Positions 1-6,683 of a stretch of DNA of 22,607 nt are shown piece after piece. The position numbers and the translations under genes were made by a program. The notes beneath the pieces are model-generated. The model made no database searches. It was not told the DNA's origin and saw nothing but the letters and a program-made list of their open reading frames with translations. Within the stretch, counting starts at the first letter, position 1; each line of letters opens with the position of its first letter. Source of the stretch: Methanobacteriota archaeon (lineage in GTDB: Archaea; Halobacteriota; Syntropharchaeia; JACQPP01); NCBI GenBank assembly GCA_016207465.1, contig JACQPP010000123.1, positions 1 through 22,607 of the forward strand, read 5' to 3'.

Positions 1-163
1 CGCGGCCGCGGCTGCGGCAGTCTGGACAGTAGCGGGCGAGGGCGGGGGCGAGGAGGTCGCCGTCGAGGTCGTCCACCTGGAAGGGGGCGCGGAGGAAGGT
101 GTCGAGTTTCTCCTTTCCGGCGACGGGGCCGAGGTGGCGGAGCAGGTAGTGGGCGACCTCCAT
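1..163 (-). pseudogene. Remnant of a PIN-domain (VapC-like) toxin, cut by the window edge
   Basis: Just after the AbrB stop, the minus strand stays open to the window edge and reads like the middle of a PIN domain (MEVAHYLLRHLGP, then GKEKLDTFLRAPF, then YCPDCRSRGRG). The first in-frame ATG is at 163. The reading frame is open further upstream, but there it only runs under the AbrB gene and gives no PIN-like sequence. The usual N-terminal strand with the first catalytic aspartate (a DT/DS motif), about 40 residues, is absent. I infer a toxin that lost its 5' end, leaving its antitoxin behind. The alternative is an unrelated short protein. The C-terminus lies outside the window. Confidence 0.4.
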
Positions 164-177
164 CTGCACGACGCGGT

Positions 178-459
178 TCAGGAGAATCTCTTCCAGATTT
201 CCTTTACTTTGAGAGGGTCCGTGCGTCCTCCGACCTTGTTCTTCCGGGTGATGCAGCCCTTCAGCTCCCGCATGACGTCCTCCCTGGAGACCGCGGGCCG
301 CAGGACCACCTCGCCGCCCCGGCTCTCGACCACCACTCTCTTCCCCGGCTCCAGCCCCAGGGACCCCCGGACCTTCCGGGGGAGGGTGACGCGTCCCCGC
401 CCGTCCACAACGGTCTCGCCCATGGCTTTTCCCATTCCCACGTTCCTTCCCACAGGCAT
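178..459 (-). CDS. AbrB/SpoVT-type DNA-binding protein, probable antitoxin
   Basis: A 93-residue protein. Residues about 14-50 form a swapped-hairpin AbrB domain (ETVVDGRGRVTLPRKVR, then a PGKRVVVES strand). The C-terminal tail ends in DPLKVKEIWKRF, the kind of tail that binds PIN toxins. I chose the ATG at 459 because GGAGGGGG lies 8 bases upstream (466-473) and an AT-rich TATA-like tract lies at about 489-503; upstream in-frame codons would place the start before that promoter. Such proteins normally neutralise a VapC RNase and repress their own operon. Here the downstream PIN frame looks truncated, so this may be an orphan antitoxin. Confidence 0.75.
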   Translation of the reverse strand: MPVGRNVGMGKAMGETVVDGRGRVTLPRKVRGSLGLEPGKRVVVESRGGEVVLRPAVSREDVMRELKGCITRKNKVGGRTDPLKVKEIWKRFS

Positions 460-488
460 AAAGATTGCCCCCTCCGGTCGGCGGAAAG

Positions 489-503
489 GGAAAATAAAAA
501 AAT
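489..503 (-). promoter_or_regulatory. TATA-like promoter of the AbrB gene
   Basis: A run of A/T on the minus strand (TTTTTTATTTTCC) within GC-rich DNA, about 30-40 bases upstream of the AbrB start at 459. The spacing fits an archaeal TATA box with a short leader carrying the GGAGGGGG ribosome binding site. Confidence 0.5.
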
Positions 504-518
504 CCGGATGCGGGTGTT

Positions 519-842
519 TCAGATGGGGGTCTTGAATCCCATCGCGCGCATCCAGCACCTGCCGGTGGCCCCCTGGACGATGGCCAGGATGCCCATCAGG
601 GCCGCGAGGCCGCCGCCGAGGCTGTAGAGGCCGGTGGGCGCCCCGGCGCCCCCCTTGAAGAGGAGGCTGTTGATGACCGGGAATGCCTTGATGATGGGGT
701 CCACGGGGGTGCTGCCTGTCACGGCCATGCCTCCGAGGGCTATGAGGACCACGCCGGTCACGATGCGGACCGCCTGGCCCGCCCCGTTGATGTTCTTCTC
801 CTTCTTCTTCACCGGCTGTGCCTGAGGTGTCTCTTGTGCCAT
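519..842 (-). CDS. DUF2892/YgaP-type small membrane protein
   Basis: A 107-residue protein. After a polar, lysine-rich N-terminus comes NGAGQAVRIVTGVVLIALG, a first membrane helix, then a second hydrophobic segment (YSLGGGLAALMGILAIVQG), then the ending GRCWMRAMGFKTPI. This two-helix layout with a cysteine just after helix 2 is typical of DUF2892, the membrane part of YgaP-like proteins often found beside rhodaneses and sulfur transporters. The start at 842 is set by GGGAGGTG at 851-858 and a TATATAAA box at 883-890. Its role is unknown; a link to sulfur or redox chemistry is an inference from the family. It shares an upstream 19-bp motif with the TauE/SafE permease gene. Confidence 0.75.
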   Translation of the reverse strand: MAQETPQAQPVKKKEKNINGAGQAVRIVTGVVLIALGGMAVTGSTPVDPIIKAFPVINSLLFKGGAGAPTGLYSLGGGLAALMGILAIVQGATGRCWMRAMGFKTPI

Positions 843-882
843 GTGTTTCTCACCTCCCGCTTCTGTTTTCTGGAGTGCGGGA

Positions 883-890
883 TTTATATA
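883..890 (-). promoter_or_regulatory. TATA box of the DUF2892 gene
   Basis: Minus-strand TATATAAA. A start of transcription about 25 bp downstream would leave a leader just long enough for the GGGAGGTG ribosome binding site. Confidence 0.65.
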
Positions 891-933
891 CCCTTCCCAT
901 GGGGGGTTCGACCCCAACCTCTTTCAATATTCT

Positions 934-970
934 CTACGTAGAACCCGCCGCCCTACTGAAACTACATAGA
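934..970. promoter_or_regulatory. Candidate operator: CTACGTAG palindrome plus the 19-bp shared motif
   Basis: CTACGTAG (934-941) is a perfect palindrome. It is followed by CCTACTGAAACTACATAGA (952-970), which matches the motif before the TauE gene (18295-18313) at 16 of 19 positions. The two TAC triplets are 9 bp apart, and the upstream one at 935 lies 19 bp before the next. It sits about 65 bp upstream of the DUF2892 TATA box. The rest of the stretch up to 1142 holds only the hairpins at 991-1010 and 1043-1077. Confidence 0.5.
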
Positions 971-990
971 GGCCGCATCGCGGGGCGGCT

Positions 991-1010
991 ATCCTGCCTC
1001 CTCGCAGGAT
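991..1010. other. Short perfect inverted repeat
   Basis: ATCCTGC and GCAGGAT flank a 6-base loop, giving a perfect 7-bp stem between the DUF2892 promoter and the end of the upstream ferredoxin gene. No T-tract follows on either strand, so its function is unclear. Confidence 0.35.
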
Positions 1011-1042
1011 TCAAGGTGTATGGGGTCTACCGGGGGCCCTTG

Positions 1043-1077
1043 CCGGTCCCCGGCGGCTCGCGGAACCCGGGGACCGG
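1043..1077 (-). terminator. Strong GC hairpin after the ferredoxin gene
   Basis: CCGGTCCCCGG (1043-1053) and CCGGGGACCGG (1067-1077) form a perfect 11-bp stem with a 13-base loop, about 65 bases past the stop codon of the minus-strand gene ending at 1143. It could mark the transcript 3' end. There is no U-tract, which is the usual archaeal signal, so a processing or stability element is equally possible. Confidence 0.35.
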
Positions 1078-1142
1078 GGGGAGACTGGGGGATGGCCCGG
1101 GTGCAGCCGGGGCCCCTATTCCTTCTCCCAGGCGAGGCAGTC

Positions 1143-2567
1143 CTACCGCTCGCTGGATGCGGATTTCATTCCAGCCCCCATCCTGCAATCCGGGCAGTAG
1201 CGCATGAAGTCGGCGGTCGCGCCCCGCCTCTCCAGCCTCTCCCGGAGCTTCGCCACGAGGGCTGCGGATGTGTAGAGACGCCCGCAGCTCGCGCAGCGCA
1301 GCCCCTCGTCGCGCCGCAGCGCCACGGGCTTCAGTTGCCCCCCGTCGAAGCCGCGCCGCAGCGCCATGCACCGCTCCGGGCAGGTGGCGACGCAGATGTT
1401 GCAGGCGGTGCAGCGGAGGTGCTCGAACTCCAGCAAAAGATTGGCGTCGGCGGAGACGATGCCCCCTGCGATTCTCCCGCCCCCCATCTTCAGCGCGCCG
1501 AAGGGGCACCGCTCGGCGCACAGCCCGCACAGCGTGCACTTTTCCGTGACCGCGATGAGCCCCAGCGGGCCCCCGTCGTGCTCCAGCCGCCCGGCCTCGC
1601 CGAGCCGCGCAGACGCGGAGGAGATGAGCGCCACAAGATTGGCGTCGTGCCGCCCGGGGTGGAGGGGTGTCGCGCCGGTGAAGCGATGGGGCGTGTCCGC
1701 CGACCGGAGGCGCTCCGGCTCGACGCGCCACCTGCGGAGGAGCTCCTGCGCGAAGCCGACCCGCTTCTCCCTCTCCTCCGCGGGGAACTTTGCCCCACAG
1801 GTGCAGGCCGCCACGGCGACCTCGGGCGCGCCCATCTCCAGGGCGCGAAGCATCCAGAAGGCCGTCGCCATCCCCACGCAGGGGAGCCGCAGCACCGCCG
1901 CGCCGTCGCGCGGGGGCTCCGCGGCGCAGCCGATAACGAGCGGCAGGCCGGAGCCCGCAAGAACCTCCAGTTCCGCCTCAATCTGCTCCTTCGTCCACGT
2001 CGGGAATGTGATGGCATCCGCCGGGCAGGCGGTGGCGCACAGGCCGCACGCCTCGCAGCGCTCCTTGTGCACGGCCGCCACCTTGTCATCGAAAACAATG
2101 GCGTTGAAAGGGCAGGCGGTGGCGCAGATGGTGCAGCCCCTCGCAACGCACCACTCCTTTTCGACTGCGGGGACGACCATGTGCTCGACGCGGAAGAGCG
2201 CCGACAGGAGGTCCCTGCGGCTCATCCTGCCGGAGAACTTCGGCTTCATCTTCAGGTGGCGCTGCTCCACCCGCTTCGGAATGGCCGCGCGGCGCACCTT
2301 GGCGAGCAGTTCAGTCCGCCCGGTTCCCGGCGGAGCGACCTCGTAGGAGAAGGGGGGCAGCCCGGCCTGCTCCACCGCATCGGCGAAGTTCCCCTCCGAC
2401 TCGGTGCAGAGGAAGACCGCCGCGGAGAGCCGCTGCTCGCGGAGCCACGCCACGACGCGCTCCCGTTCCAGCCCCACGCCACCCACATGCAGGGCCGGGA
2501 GCCCCTCCGCCACCCTCGCCTCCACCGGCGCATCGTCGCAGAGGACGACGCCGACGCGCCCGCTCAT
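1143..2567 (-). CDS. Multi-cluster ferredoxin protein with MvhD/HdrA-like domain
   Basis: A 474-residue cytoplasmic iron-sulfur protein. Residues 1-100 resemble a small Rossmann-like domain with one cysteine (GVVLCDDAP). A first dicluster ferredoxin region follows (CVARGCTICATACP, then CEACGLCATACP, about 140-190). Next is an MvhD/FrhD-like region (LVIGCAAEPP, LPCVGMATAFWMLRALEMG, CTCG). A second ferredoxin pair follows (CTLCGLCAERCP, then CTACNICVATCP). The C-terminus is a zinc-ribbon-like knuckle pair (CASCG, CPDC). MvhD domains pass electrons between hydrogenase or formate dehydrogenase and heterodisulfide reductase. I infer an electron-transfer hub for a molybdoenzyme, because its start overlaps the TorD-type gene by 4 bp (ATGA). 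The exact partner is unknown. Confidence 0.75.
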   Translation of the reverse strand: MSGRVGVVLCDDAPVEARVAEGLPALHVGGVGLERERVVAWLREQRLSAAVFLCTESEGNFADAVEQAGLPPFSYEVAPPGTGRTELLAKVRRAAIPKRVEQRHLKMKPKFSGRMSRRDLLSALFRVEHMVVPAVEKEWCVARGCTICATACPFNAIVFDDKVAAVHKERCEACGLCATACPADAITFPTWTKEQIEAELEVLAGSGLPLVIGCAAEPPRDGAAVLRLPCVGMATAFWMLRALEMGAPEVAVAACTCGAKFPAEEREKRVGFAQELLRRWRVEPERLRSADTPHRFTGATPLHPGRHDANLVALISSASARLGEAGRLEHDGGPLGLIAVTEKCTLCGLCAERCPFGALKMGGGRIAGGIVSADANLLLEFEHLRCTACNICVATCPERCMALRRGFDGGQLKPVALRRDEGLRCASCGRLYTSAALVAKLRERLERRGATADFMRYCPDCRMGAGMKSASSER

Positions 2568-3184
2568 CGCTCCTCCGCGGGCTGGAGGGGGCTATCTTCG
2601 ACGGCGCGAAGCAGCCCCTCGGTCCTGTCACGGTCCGCTTCGACGAACTCCGCCGCCAGCCCGGCCAGCTCCCGGTAGATGCCGGAGCCGGGCGCGGAAG
2701 CGATGCGGGCGGCGAACAGCGGGAGCCAGCGGCAGAGGTGGCCGGCCAGAAAACGGTGCTGGCGGCGCAACGCTCCGGTGGCGCTCTCCTCCCCGCCGTT
2801 TTTCAGCGCCTCCTCCTCCGCGGCGCACAGGCAGGCCATGAACTCCAGCTCCGCTGCGACGTGGTCGGGCAGGTTCCTGAACTCCTCCGAGGCCGAAACA
2901 CCGGCCTCGGCATAGCACCGTGCAACCGCCATCGTGGTCTCGCCCATCACCCGGTTCTCGCGATATATGGACTCGTAGGGCGGCGCAAGGAGCCTGCCCG
3001 GACCGTAAAAGAGGCGGTTGTAGTCCTGTGCCAGCACATCCAGCGGGGGAGGAGCGGTTTCGAGAGCCAGCAGTCCGTTCTTCAGCATCTCGAGCAGTTC
3101 GGCGGATGGAGGGGAAAAGCAGATGCTGAGCAGCCTGTAGGCGAGATGGCGGTTCTGTGCCAGCGTTCCCCAGTTCATCTCCAT
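2564..3184 (-). CDS. TorD/DmsD-family chaperone for molybdoenzymes
   Basis: A 206-residue, mostly helical protein with the family signature region DYNRLFYGPGRLLAPPYESI and, later, DHVAAELEFMACLCAAEEEA. Proteins of this family hold apo-molybdoenzymes in the cytoplasm, help insert the cofactor and proofread the Tat signal. Two Tat-exported molybdopterin subunits lie in this window and either could be the client. The start at 184 bases before the cupredoxin gene (ATG at 3184) has GAGGA 7 bases upstream; an in-frame ATG at 3178 is the alternative. It is the first gene of a two-gene operon and is divergent from the cupredoxin gene. Confidence 0.85.
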   Translation of the reverse strand: MEMNWGTLAQNRHLAYRLLSICFSPPSAELLEMLKNGLLALETAPPPLDVLAQDYNRLFYGPGRLLAPPYESIYRENRVMGETTMAVARCYAEAGVSASEEFRNLPDHVAAELEFMACLCAAEEEALKNGGEESATGALRRQHRFLAGHLCRWLPLFAARIASAPGSGIYRELAGLAAEFVEADRDRTEGLLRAVEDSPLQPAEER

Positions 3185-3220
3185 GGGACGGGTCCTCGGC
3201 GCACCAGACATATCTCTCGG

Positions 3221-3259
3221 TTTACGAAGGTTAACCCTTGTTTACGGAACATACGTAAA
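3221..3259. promoter_or_regulatory. Divergent promoter with 19-bp operator motif
   Basis: TTTACGGAACATACGTAAA (3241-3259) is an inverted repeat TTTACG-7-CGTAAA. It matches the motif before the TauE gene at 15 of 19 positions. A second TTTACG lies exactly 20 bp upstream (3221-3226), with the palindrome GGTTAACC (3229-3236) between them. The site is shared by the divergent TorD-type gene, whose TATA-like ATATGTC lies near 3208-3215, and the cupredoxin gene, for which the AT-rich end of the motif may itself serve as TATA region. Confidence 0.55.
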
Positions 3260-3300
3260 TGGCGACAGGTTCTTTTCCTCCCGTCCCCCTCCGGGGGATT

Positions 3301-3630
3301 ATGGGAGCGATGCGCGCATTTCTTGCGGTTTCCCTCCTCCTCTTTGCCTCCGGTTGCCTCCAGTCGCAACCTTCGCCCCCCGGGGTCGTCATCAAGGACT
3401 ACATCTTCGAGCCGGGGGAGCTGACGGTGGCGGCGGGAGCGAGGGTCACATGGAGCAACGAGGGGCCGAGCGAGCATGACGTGGAGGGGCTCGGCGGCCT
3501 CTTCTCCTCCGGCCCCCCGGGGAGCATCGGCCGCGGGCAGGAGTGGAGCCACACCTTCGCCGCGCCGGGGAGCCACGTCTACTACTGCAAGCTCCACCCG
3601 TGGATGGCCGGGAGGGTGGTGGTGCGGTAG
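3301..3630 (+). CDS. Blue-copper (plastocyanin-like) lipoprotein
   Basis: A 109-residue exported protein. It opens with a hydrophobic signal ending in a lipobox (LLLFASGC), so Cys of GC should be lipidated and anchor it outside the membrane. The mature part carries all type-1 copper ligands: His of EHDV, then Cys, His and Met of YYCKLHPWM. It is likely a one-electron carrier to or from one of the molybdoenzymes. I prefer ATG 3301 over 3259, which would lie inside the operator; ATG 3310 with GGGAG just upstream is also possible. The last 40 bases of the gene recur almost exactly at 4430-4469, beyond the MNT-HEPN pair. Confidence 0.8.
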   Translation: MGAMRAFLAVSLLLFASGCLQSQPSPPGVVIKDYIFEPGELTVAAGARVTWSNEGPSEHDVEGLGGLFSSGPPGSIGRGQEWSHTFAAPGSHVYYCKLHPWMAGRVVVR

Positions 3631-3631
3631 C
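3591..3631 (+). repeat. Left copy of a 41-bp direct repeat (cupredoxin gene 3' end)
   Basis: The copy begins GCTCCACCCGTGGATGGC and ends at the cupredoxin stop plus one base. The right copy is 4430-4470, with a single mismatch (C at 3609, G at 4448). The pair encloses the MNT-HEPN genes. Confidence 0.85.
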
Positions 3632-3706
3632 TCGGCCCGCCAGGTCCCGCCGCTGTTTTATCCGGTTCAGAGAGAAAGTTAAAGTCCCGTCCACTCCAAC
3701 AAAAGT

Positions 3707-4030
3707 ATGAGCGCCATGAAACAGACCGTGCTGCGAGACGCCACCCGCAGAATCGTGGAAACGTTCCACCCCGAGAGAATCGTCCTCTTCGGGAGCCATG
3801 CCTACGGGAAGCCCGGAGGCGACAGCGACGTGGACCTCCTCATCATCATGGAGAGCGACCAGACCCCGGCCCGGCGGGCCGCGGCGGTCCACCGGCTCCT
3901 TCAAGAGCGGCCCTTCCCCCTGGATGTCGTCGTGTGCACTCCCCGCGAAGTCCGCCGCCGCCTCGCCGGATTCGACCCCTTCCTCCAGGAGGTCATGAGG
4001 AAGGGCCGGGTGCTCTATGCGGCCCGGTGA
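3707..4030 (+). CDS. MNT-type minimal nucleotidyltransferase, antitoxin of an MNT-HEPN pair
   Basis: A 107-residue protein with the nucleotidyltransferase signature FGSHAYGKPGGDSDVDLLII (about 27-46): GS motif, then the SDVD aspartates that bind metal, plus a third acidic residue in LDVVVC. Family members such as MntA transfer AMP to a partner HEPN RNase and silence it. A TATA-like TGTTTTATCC lies near 3654-3663 and a second AT-rich box near 3675-3683. The gene overlaps the HEPN gene by 14 bp, as expected for a toxin-antitoxin operon. Together with its partner it lies between two direct repeats. Confidence 0.88.
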   Translation: MSAMKQTVLRDATRRIVETFHPERIVLFGSHAYGKPGGDSDVDLLIIMESDQTPARRAAAVHRLLQERPFPLDVVVCTPREVRRRLAGFDPFLQEVMRKGRVLYAAR

Positions 4031-4397
4031 CACCCGCCCCTGGGTCCACAAGGCGGAGGAGGACTGGCGCGTCACCCGCAAGCTCGACCCGGGGACCGAG
4101 CCCGACGCCATCTGCTTCCACGCCCAGCAGTGCGCAGAAAAATACCTGAAGGCCCTCCTGGTCCGCCACCGCCGCTCCTTCCCCAAAACCCACGACCTCC
4201 GGCTTCTCCCCCGTCTCGCCCTCCCTCTCGTACCCGGACTGGAGCCCCTCGGACCCGACCTCGACACCCTGAACCCCTACTCCACCGGTCCCCGCTATCC
4301 CGGACCCGGAGCGGAACCCGACGAGGCCCGCGAGGCCATCCAGACCGCCCGAAGGGTCCGCGCGAGCCTCCGCAGGGCACTTCGCGTCCAGAGATGA
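4017..4397 (+). CDS. HEPN-domain protein, probable RNase toxin
   Basis: A 126-residue helical protein. It has the HEPN core HAQQCAEKYLKALLV (about 35-49), the turn PKTHDLRLLPRL and the later YSTGPRYPG, all standard in the PF05168 family that pairs with MNT proteins. HEPN toxins cleave RNA through an R-x4-6-H pair; RSFPKTH could supply one, but I cannot confirm it is the catalytic pair. The start overlaps the MNT gene. No mobility gene accompanies the pair. Confidence 0.85.
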   Translation: MRPGDTRPWVHKAEEDWRVTRKLDPGTEPDAICFHAQQCAEKYLKALLVRHRRSFPKTHDLRLLPRLALPLVPGLEPLGPDLDTLNPYSTGPRYPGPGAEPDEAREAIQTARRVRASLRRALRVQR

Positions 4398-4429
4398 CAA
4401 AGAGTGCGGTGCTGGCGGGCCCCGGCGCG

Positions 4430-4470
4430 GCTCCACCCGTGGATGGCGGGGAGGGTGGTGGTGCGGTAGC
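4430..4470 (+). repeat. Right copy of the 41-bp direct repeat, an orphan cupredoxin tail
   Basis: It matches 3591-3631 with one difference. Read in the cupredoxin frame it still encodes LHPWMAGRVVVR and the stop, because the single change is silent (GCC to GCG). The sequence before it bears no resemblance to cupredoxin. Its stop abuts the 3' end of the convergent 57-residue gene at 4471. Confidence 0.85.
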
Positions 4471-4644
4471 CTACCCGCCCACGGCCTCTGTCAGGCCCTC
4501 GAGGACCGCGCTGAGGACCGCCGTCATCACGACGAAGCTGAGGAAAGCCGCCCCGAGCATGCCGAGGAAGAGGAGTTTGGTGCGGAGGTCCCGGGGCTTG
4601 GTCAGCAGGGCCGCCGCCACCAGCGGCTCGCCCAGGTCGTCCAC
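4471..4644 (-). CDS. Small single-pass membrane protein at the end of the NrfD operon
   Basis: A 57-residue protein starting at GTG 4644 with GGGGTGA just upstream. After KPRDLRTK comes one hydrophobic helix (LLFLGMLGAAFLSFVVMTAV), flanked by an acidic C-terminus. It starts 32 bases after the NrfD-type gene stop on the same strand, so it is probably cotranscribed. The positive residues before the helix predict the N-terminus in the cytoplasm. I infer a small accessory subunit of the respiratory complex. The codon frame is free of stops and the RBS is convincing, but short length leaves some doubt. Confidence 0.6.
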   Translation of the reverse strand: MDDLGEPLVAAALLTKPRDLRTKLLFLGMLGAAFLSFVVMTAVLSAVLEGLTEAVGG

Positions 4645-4676
4645 CGTGATTCACCCCGGCCTTCAGACCGGGCGGT

Positions 4677-5951
4677 TCACTTGGTCTCCCCCGCCACCTC
4701 GGCCAGGGGGATAATCTTGGAGATGGCGAGGAACACGAGCGCCCCGAAGGCCCAGACGGAGGCCATGAGGGTCCACTCGACCTGGGTGGGGAGGTAGACC
4801 CCGGGGGGATAGGGGAGGAAGCGGTGCATCAATGGGGGGAGGAGGATGTCCACCCGCTTGGCGAACACCCCCAGCACCACCAGGGTAGAGGCGATGCCCA
4901 CGCCGGCCACGGTGCGGGTCTTCGGGACGATGAGGATGAGGAAGGGCACCAGGAGGCCCACCACCATGGAGAACCAGAAGACAGGGGCGTAGGCCCCGAC
5001 GGTCATCACCTCCAGGGTGTGGACGTGGGCGGGCTCCTGGCCGTAGATGGTGGTGAGGAGTTCGGCGAAGGAGAAGTAGAATGCCACGGGGATGGTCCAG
5101 CCGAGGATTTTGCCGAGGCCCGTGATGGACTCGTCGGGGATGGGGAGCCGCTGGAACCGGCGGCAGAGGATGGCGACCACCAGGAGGAGGGCGATGCCGG
5201 AGATGAGGGCGGAGATGATGAAGAGGGGGGCGAGGATGGCGGTGTGCCAGTCGGGGTGGGCCTTGACGAGGCCGAGAATCCAGGCGGTCACCGAGTGGAT
5301 GAGGACCGCCCCGGGGAGGGCCGCCATGGCCAGGTAGCGCAGCATCTTCTCGGCCCGCGCCGGGGAGAGCTTGCCAAGGAGGCCGCTGGCCACGTTGAAG
5401 AACGTCTTGCGGGCCATGTCCATGCCGGAGACCTGGAGCTGGGAGGCGTAGGCGATGTCGCGGCGCGCGCTCAGGAGGAGGAGGCCGCCGGCGATGAGGA
5501 GGTAGATGGTGATGACGATGAAGTCCCATATCAGGGGGCTCTGAATCTGGGGGTAGAGGAGGAGGTTCATGAACCGGTCGGGCCTCCCGAGGTCGAGCAT
5601 GATGAAGACCATGGCCATGAGGAGGCAGGTGATGGAGAGAATCTCCGCGATGCGCGCGAGGGGCTTGAAGCGGGTGGCGTTCCAGACATAGACGCCGGAG
5701 GCCACGATGACCCCCCCGGCGCTGAGGCCGATGAGGAAGATGAAGTTCACCACGTAGAGCCCCCAGAGGGCGGTCTGGTTCATCCCGGTGACCCCGAGGC
5801 CCTGCCGGAACTGCTGGAGCCAGGTGGACCCCAGCACCACGACGCCGAGGAGGGCGAGGAGGCCCATGAGGGCGAGGGTCTTCGGGGTGAGCCTCCACCA
5901 GGTGGCCTCGTAGCGGTTCGGTGCCGGAGGTTGGGGTGTCTCGGTGGCCAT
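4677..5951 (-). CDS. NrfD/PsrC-type membrane subunit of a molybdoenzyme complex
   Basis: A 424-residue polytopic protein with about ten hydrophobic helices and the family start NQTALWGLYVVNFIFLIGLS, followed by GGVIVASG and LDLGRPDRFMNLLL. NrfD-type subunits exchange electrons with menaquinone or ubiquinone and anchor the ferredoxin and catalytic subunits. Length fits the PsrC/ActC/HmeB range. It begins 3 bases after the ferredoxin subunit stop, with GGAGGGAT in the overlap as ribosome binding site. The last helix pair (QVEWTLMASVWAFGALVFLA) is followed by a short charged tail. Confidence 0.9.
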   Translation of the reverse strand: MATETPQPPAPNRYEATWWRLTPKTLALMGLLALLGVVVLGSTWLQQFRQGLGVTGMNQTALWGLYVVNFIFLIGLSAGGVIVASGVYVWNATRFKPLARIAEILSITCLLMAMVFIMLDLGRPDRFMNLLLYPQIQSPLIWDFIVITIYLLIAGGLLLLSARRDIAYASQLQVSGMDMARKTFFNVASGLLGKLSPARAEKMLRYLAMAALPGAVLIHSVTAWILGLVKAHPDWHTAILAPLFIISALISGIALLLVVAILCRRFQRLPIPDESITGLGKILGWTIPVAFYFSFAELLTTIYGQEPAHVHTLEVMTVGAYAPVFWFSMVVGLLVPFLILIVPKTRTVAGVGIASTLVVLGVFAKRVDILLPPLMHRFLPYPPGVYLPTQVEWTLMASVWAFGALVFLAISKIIPLAEVAGETK

Positions 5952-5954
5952 GGG

Positions 5955-6683
5955 TTATCCCTCCGACAGGTAGGTGACCCGGGGGTTGGTGCCGAGGTCC
6001 TCCAGGAGCCGGAATGCCCTCCGGTCCGTGCGGAGTTTGGACACCCGGCTGTTGGGGTCGTCGAGGTCGCCGAACACGATGGCGGTGGGGGGACAGGTCT
6101 GCATGCAGGCGGTCTGCACGTCCCCATCCTTCAGCGGGCGCCCCTCGGCCTGGGCTTTCCTCTTGGCCTCCTCGATGCGCTGGATACAGAAGGTGCACTT
6201 CTCCACGATGCCCCGGACACGGGGCTGGGGGCCCCGGCCGTTGCCATCACTGTCCACCGATGCGGCGGGGCTGAGGGCCTGGGGCATAGGATACTCGGGC
6301 TCGTGCCAGTTGAAGTTGCGGACCCCGTAGGGGCAGGCCACCATGCAGTAGCGGCATCCGATGCAGCGGTCGTACCTCTGGAGGACGAGCCCCTCCTCGT
6401 TGCGGTATGTAGCCTCCACGGGGCAGACCGATACGCAGGGGGGTTTCTCGCAGTGCTGGCAGGGGCGGGGGAGGAACTCAATCTCTGGCTTCGGGTACTC
6501 TCCCTTCGCCTGGGTGAGGACCCGCATCCAGAAGATGTCGTGGTCCCGGTGGACCTCGCCCCGGGCCTTTGCCGCGTCGTCGAGGTGGCCGGAGGGGACG
6601 TTGTTCTCCTGCTTGCAGGCCACCACGCACGCCTGGCAGGCGGTGCACTTGTCGAGGTCAATGACCATCCCCCATTTAGGCAT
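5955..6683 (-). CDS. DmsB/PsrB-type ferredoxin subunit with four 4Fe-4S clusters
   Basis: A 242-residue protein with four cysteine motifs: CTACQACVVACKQ, CQHCEKPPCVSVCP, CIGCRYCMVACPYG, then CTFCIQR with CMQTCPP. It would carry electrons between the molybdopterin site and the NrfD subunit. The segment RNFNWHEPEYP after motif 3 recalls the ferredoxin part of alternative complex III (ActB), but motif 3 here has CIGCRYC. No signal peptide is visible, so it probably crosses the membrane with the Tat-exported large subunit. It overlaps that gene's stop by 8 bp. Confidence 0.9.
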   Translation of the reverse strand: MPKWGMVIDLDKCTACQACVVACKQENNVPSGHLDDAAKARGEVHRDHDIFWMRVLTQAKGEYPKPEIEFLPRPCQHCEKPPCVSVCPVEATYRNEEGLVLQRYDRCIGCRYCMVACPYGVRNFNWHEPEYPMPQALSPAASVDSDGNGRGPQPRVRGIVEKCTFCIQRIEEAKRKAQAEGRPLKDGDVQTACMQTCPPTAIVFGDLDDPNSRVSKLRTDRRAFRLLEDLGTNPRVTYLSEG

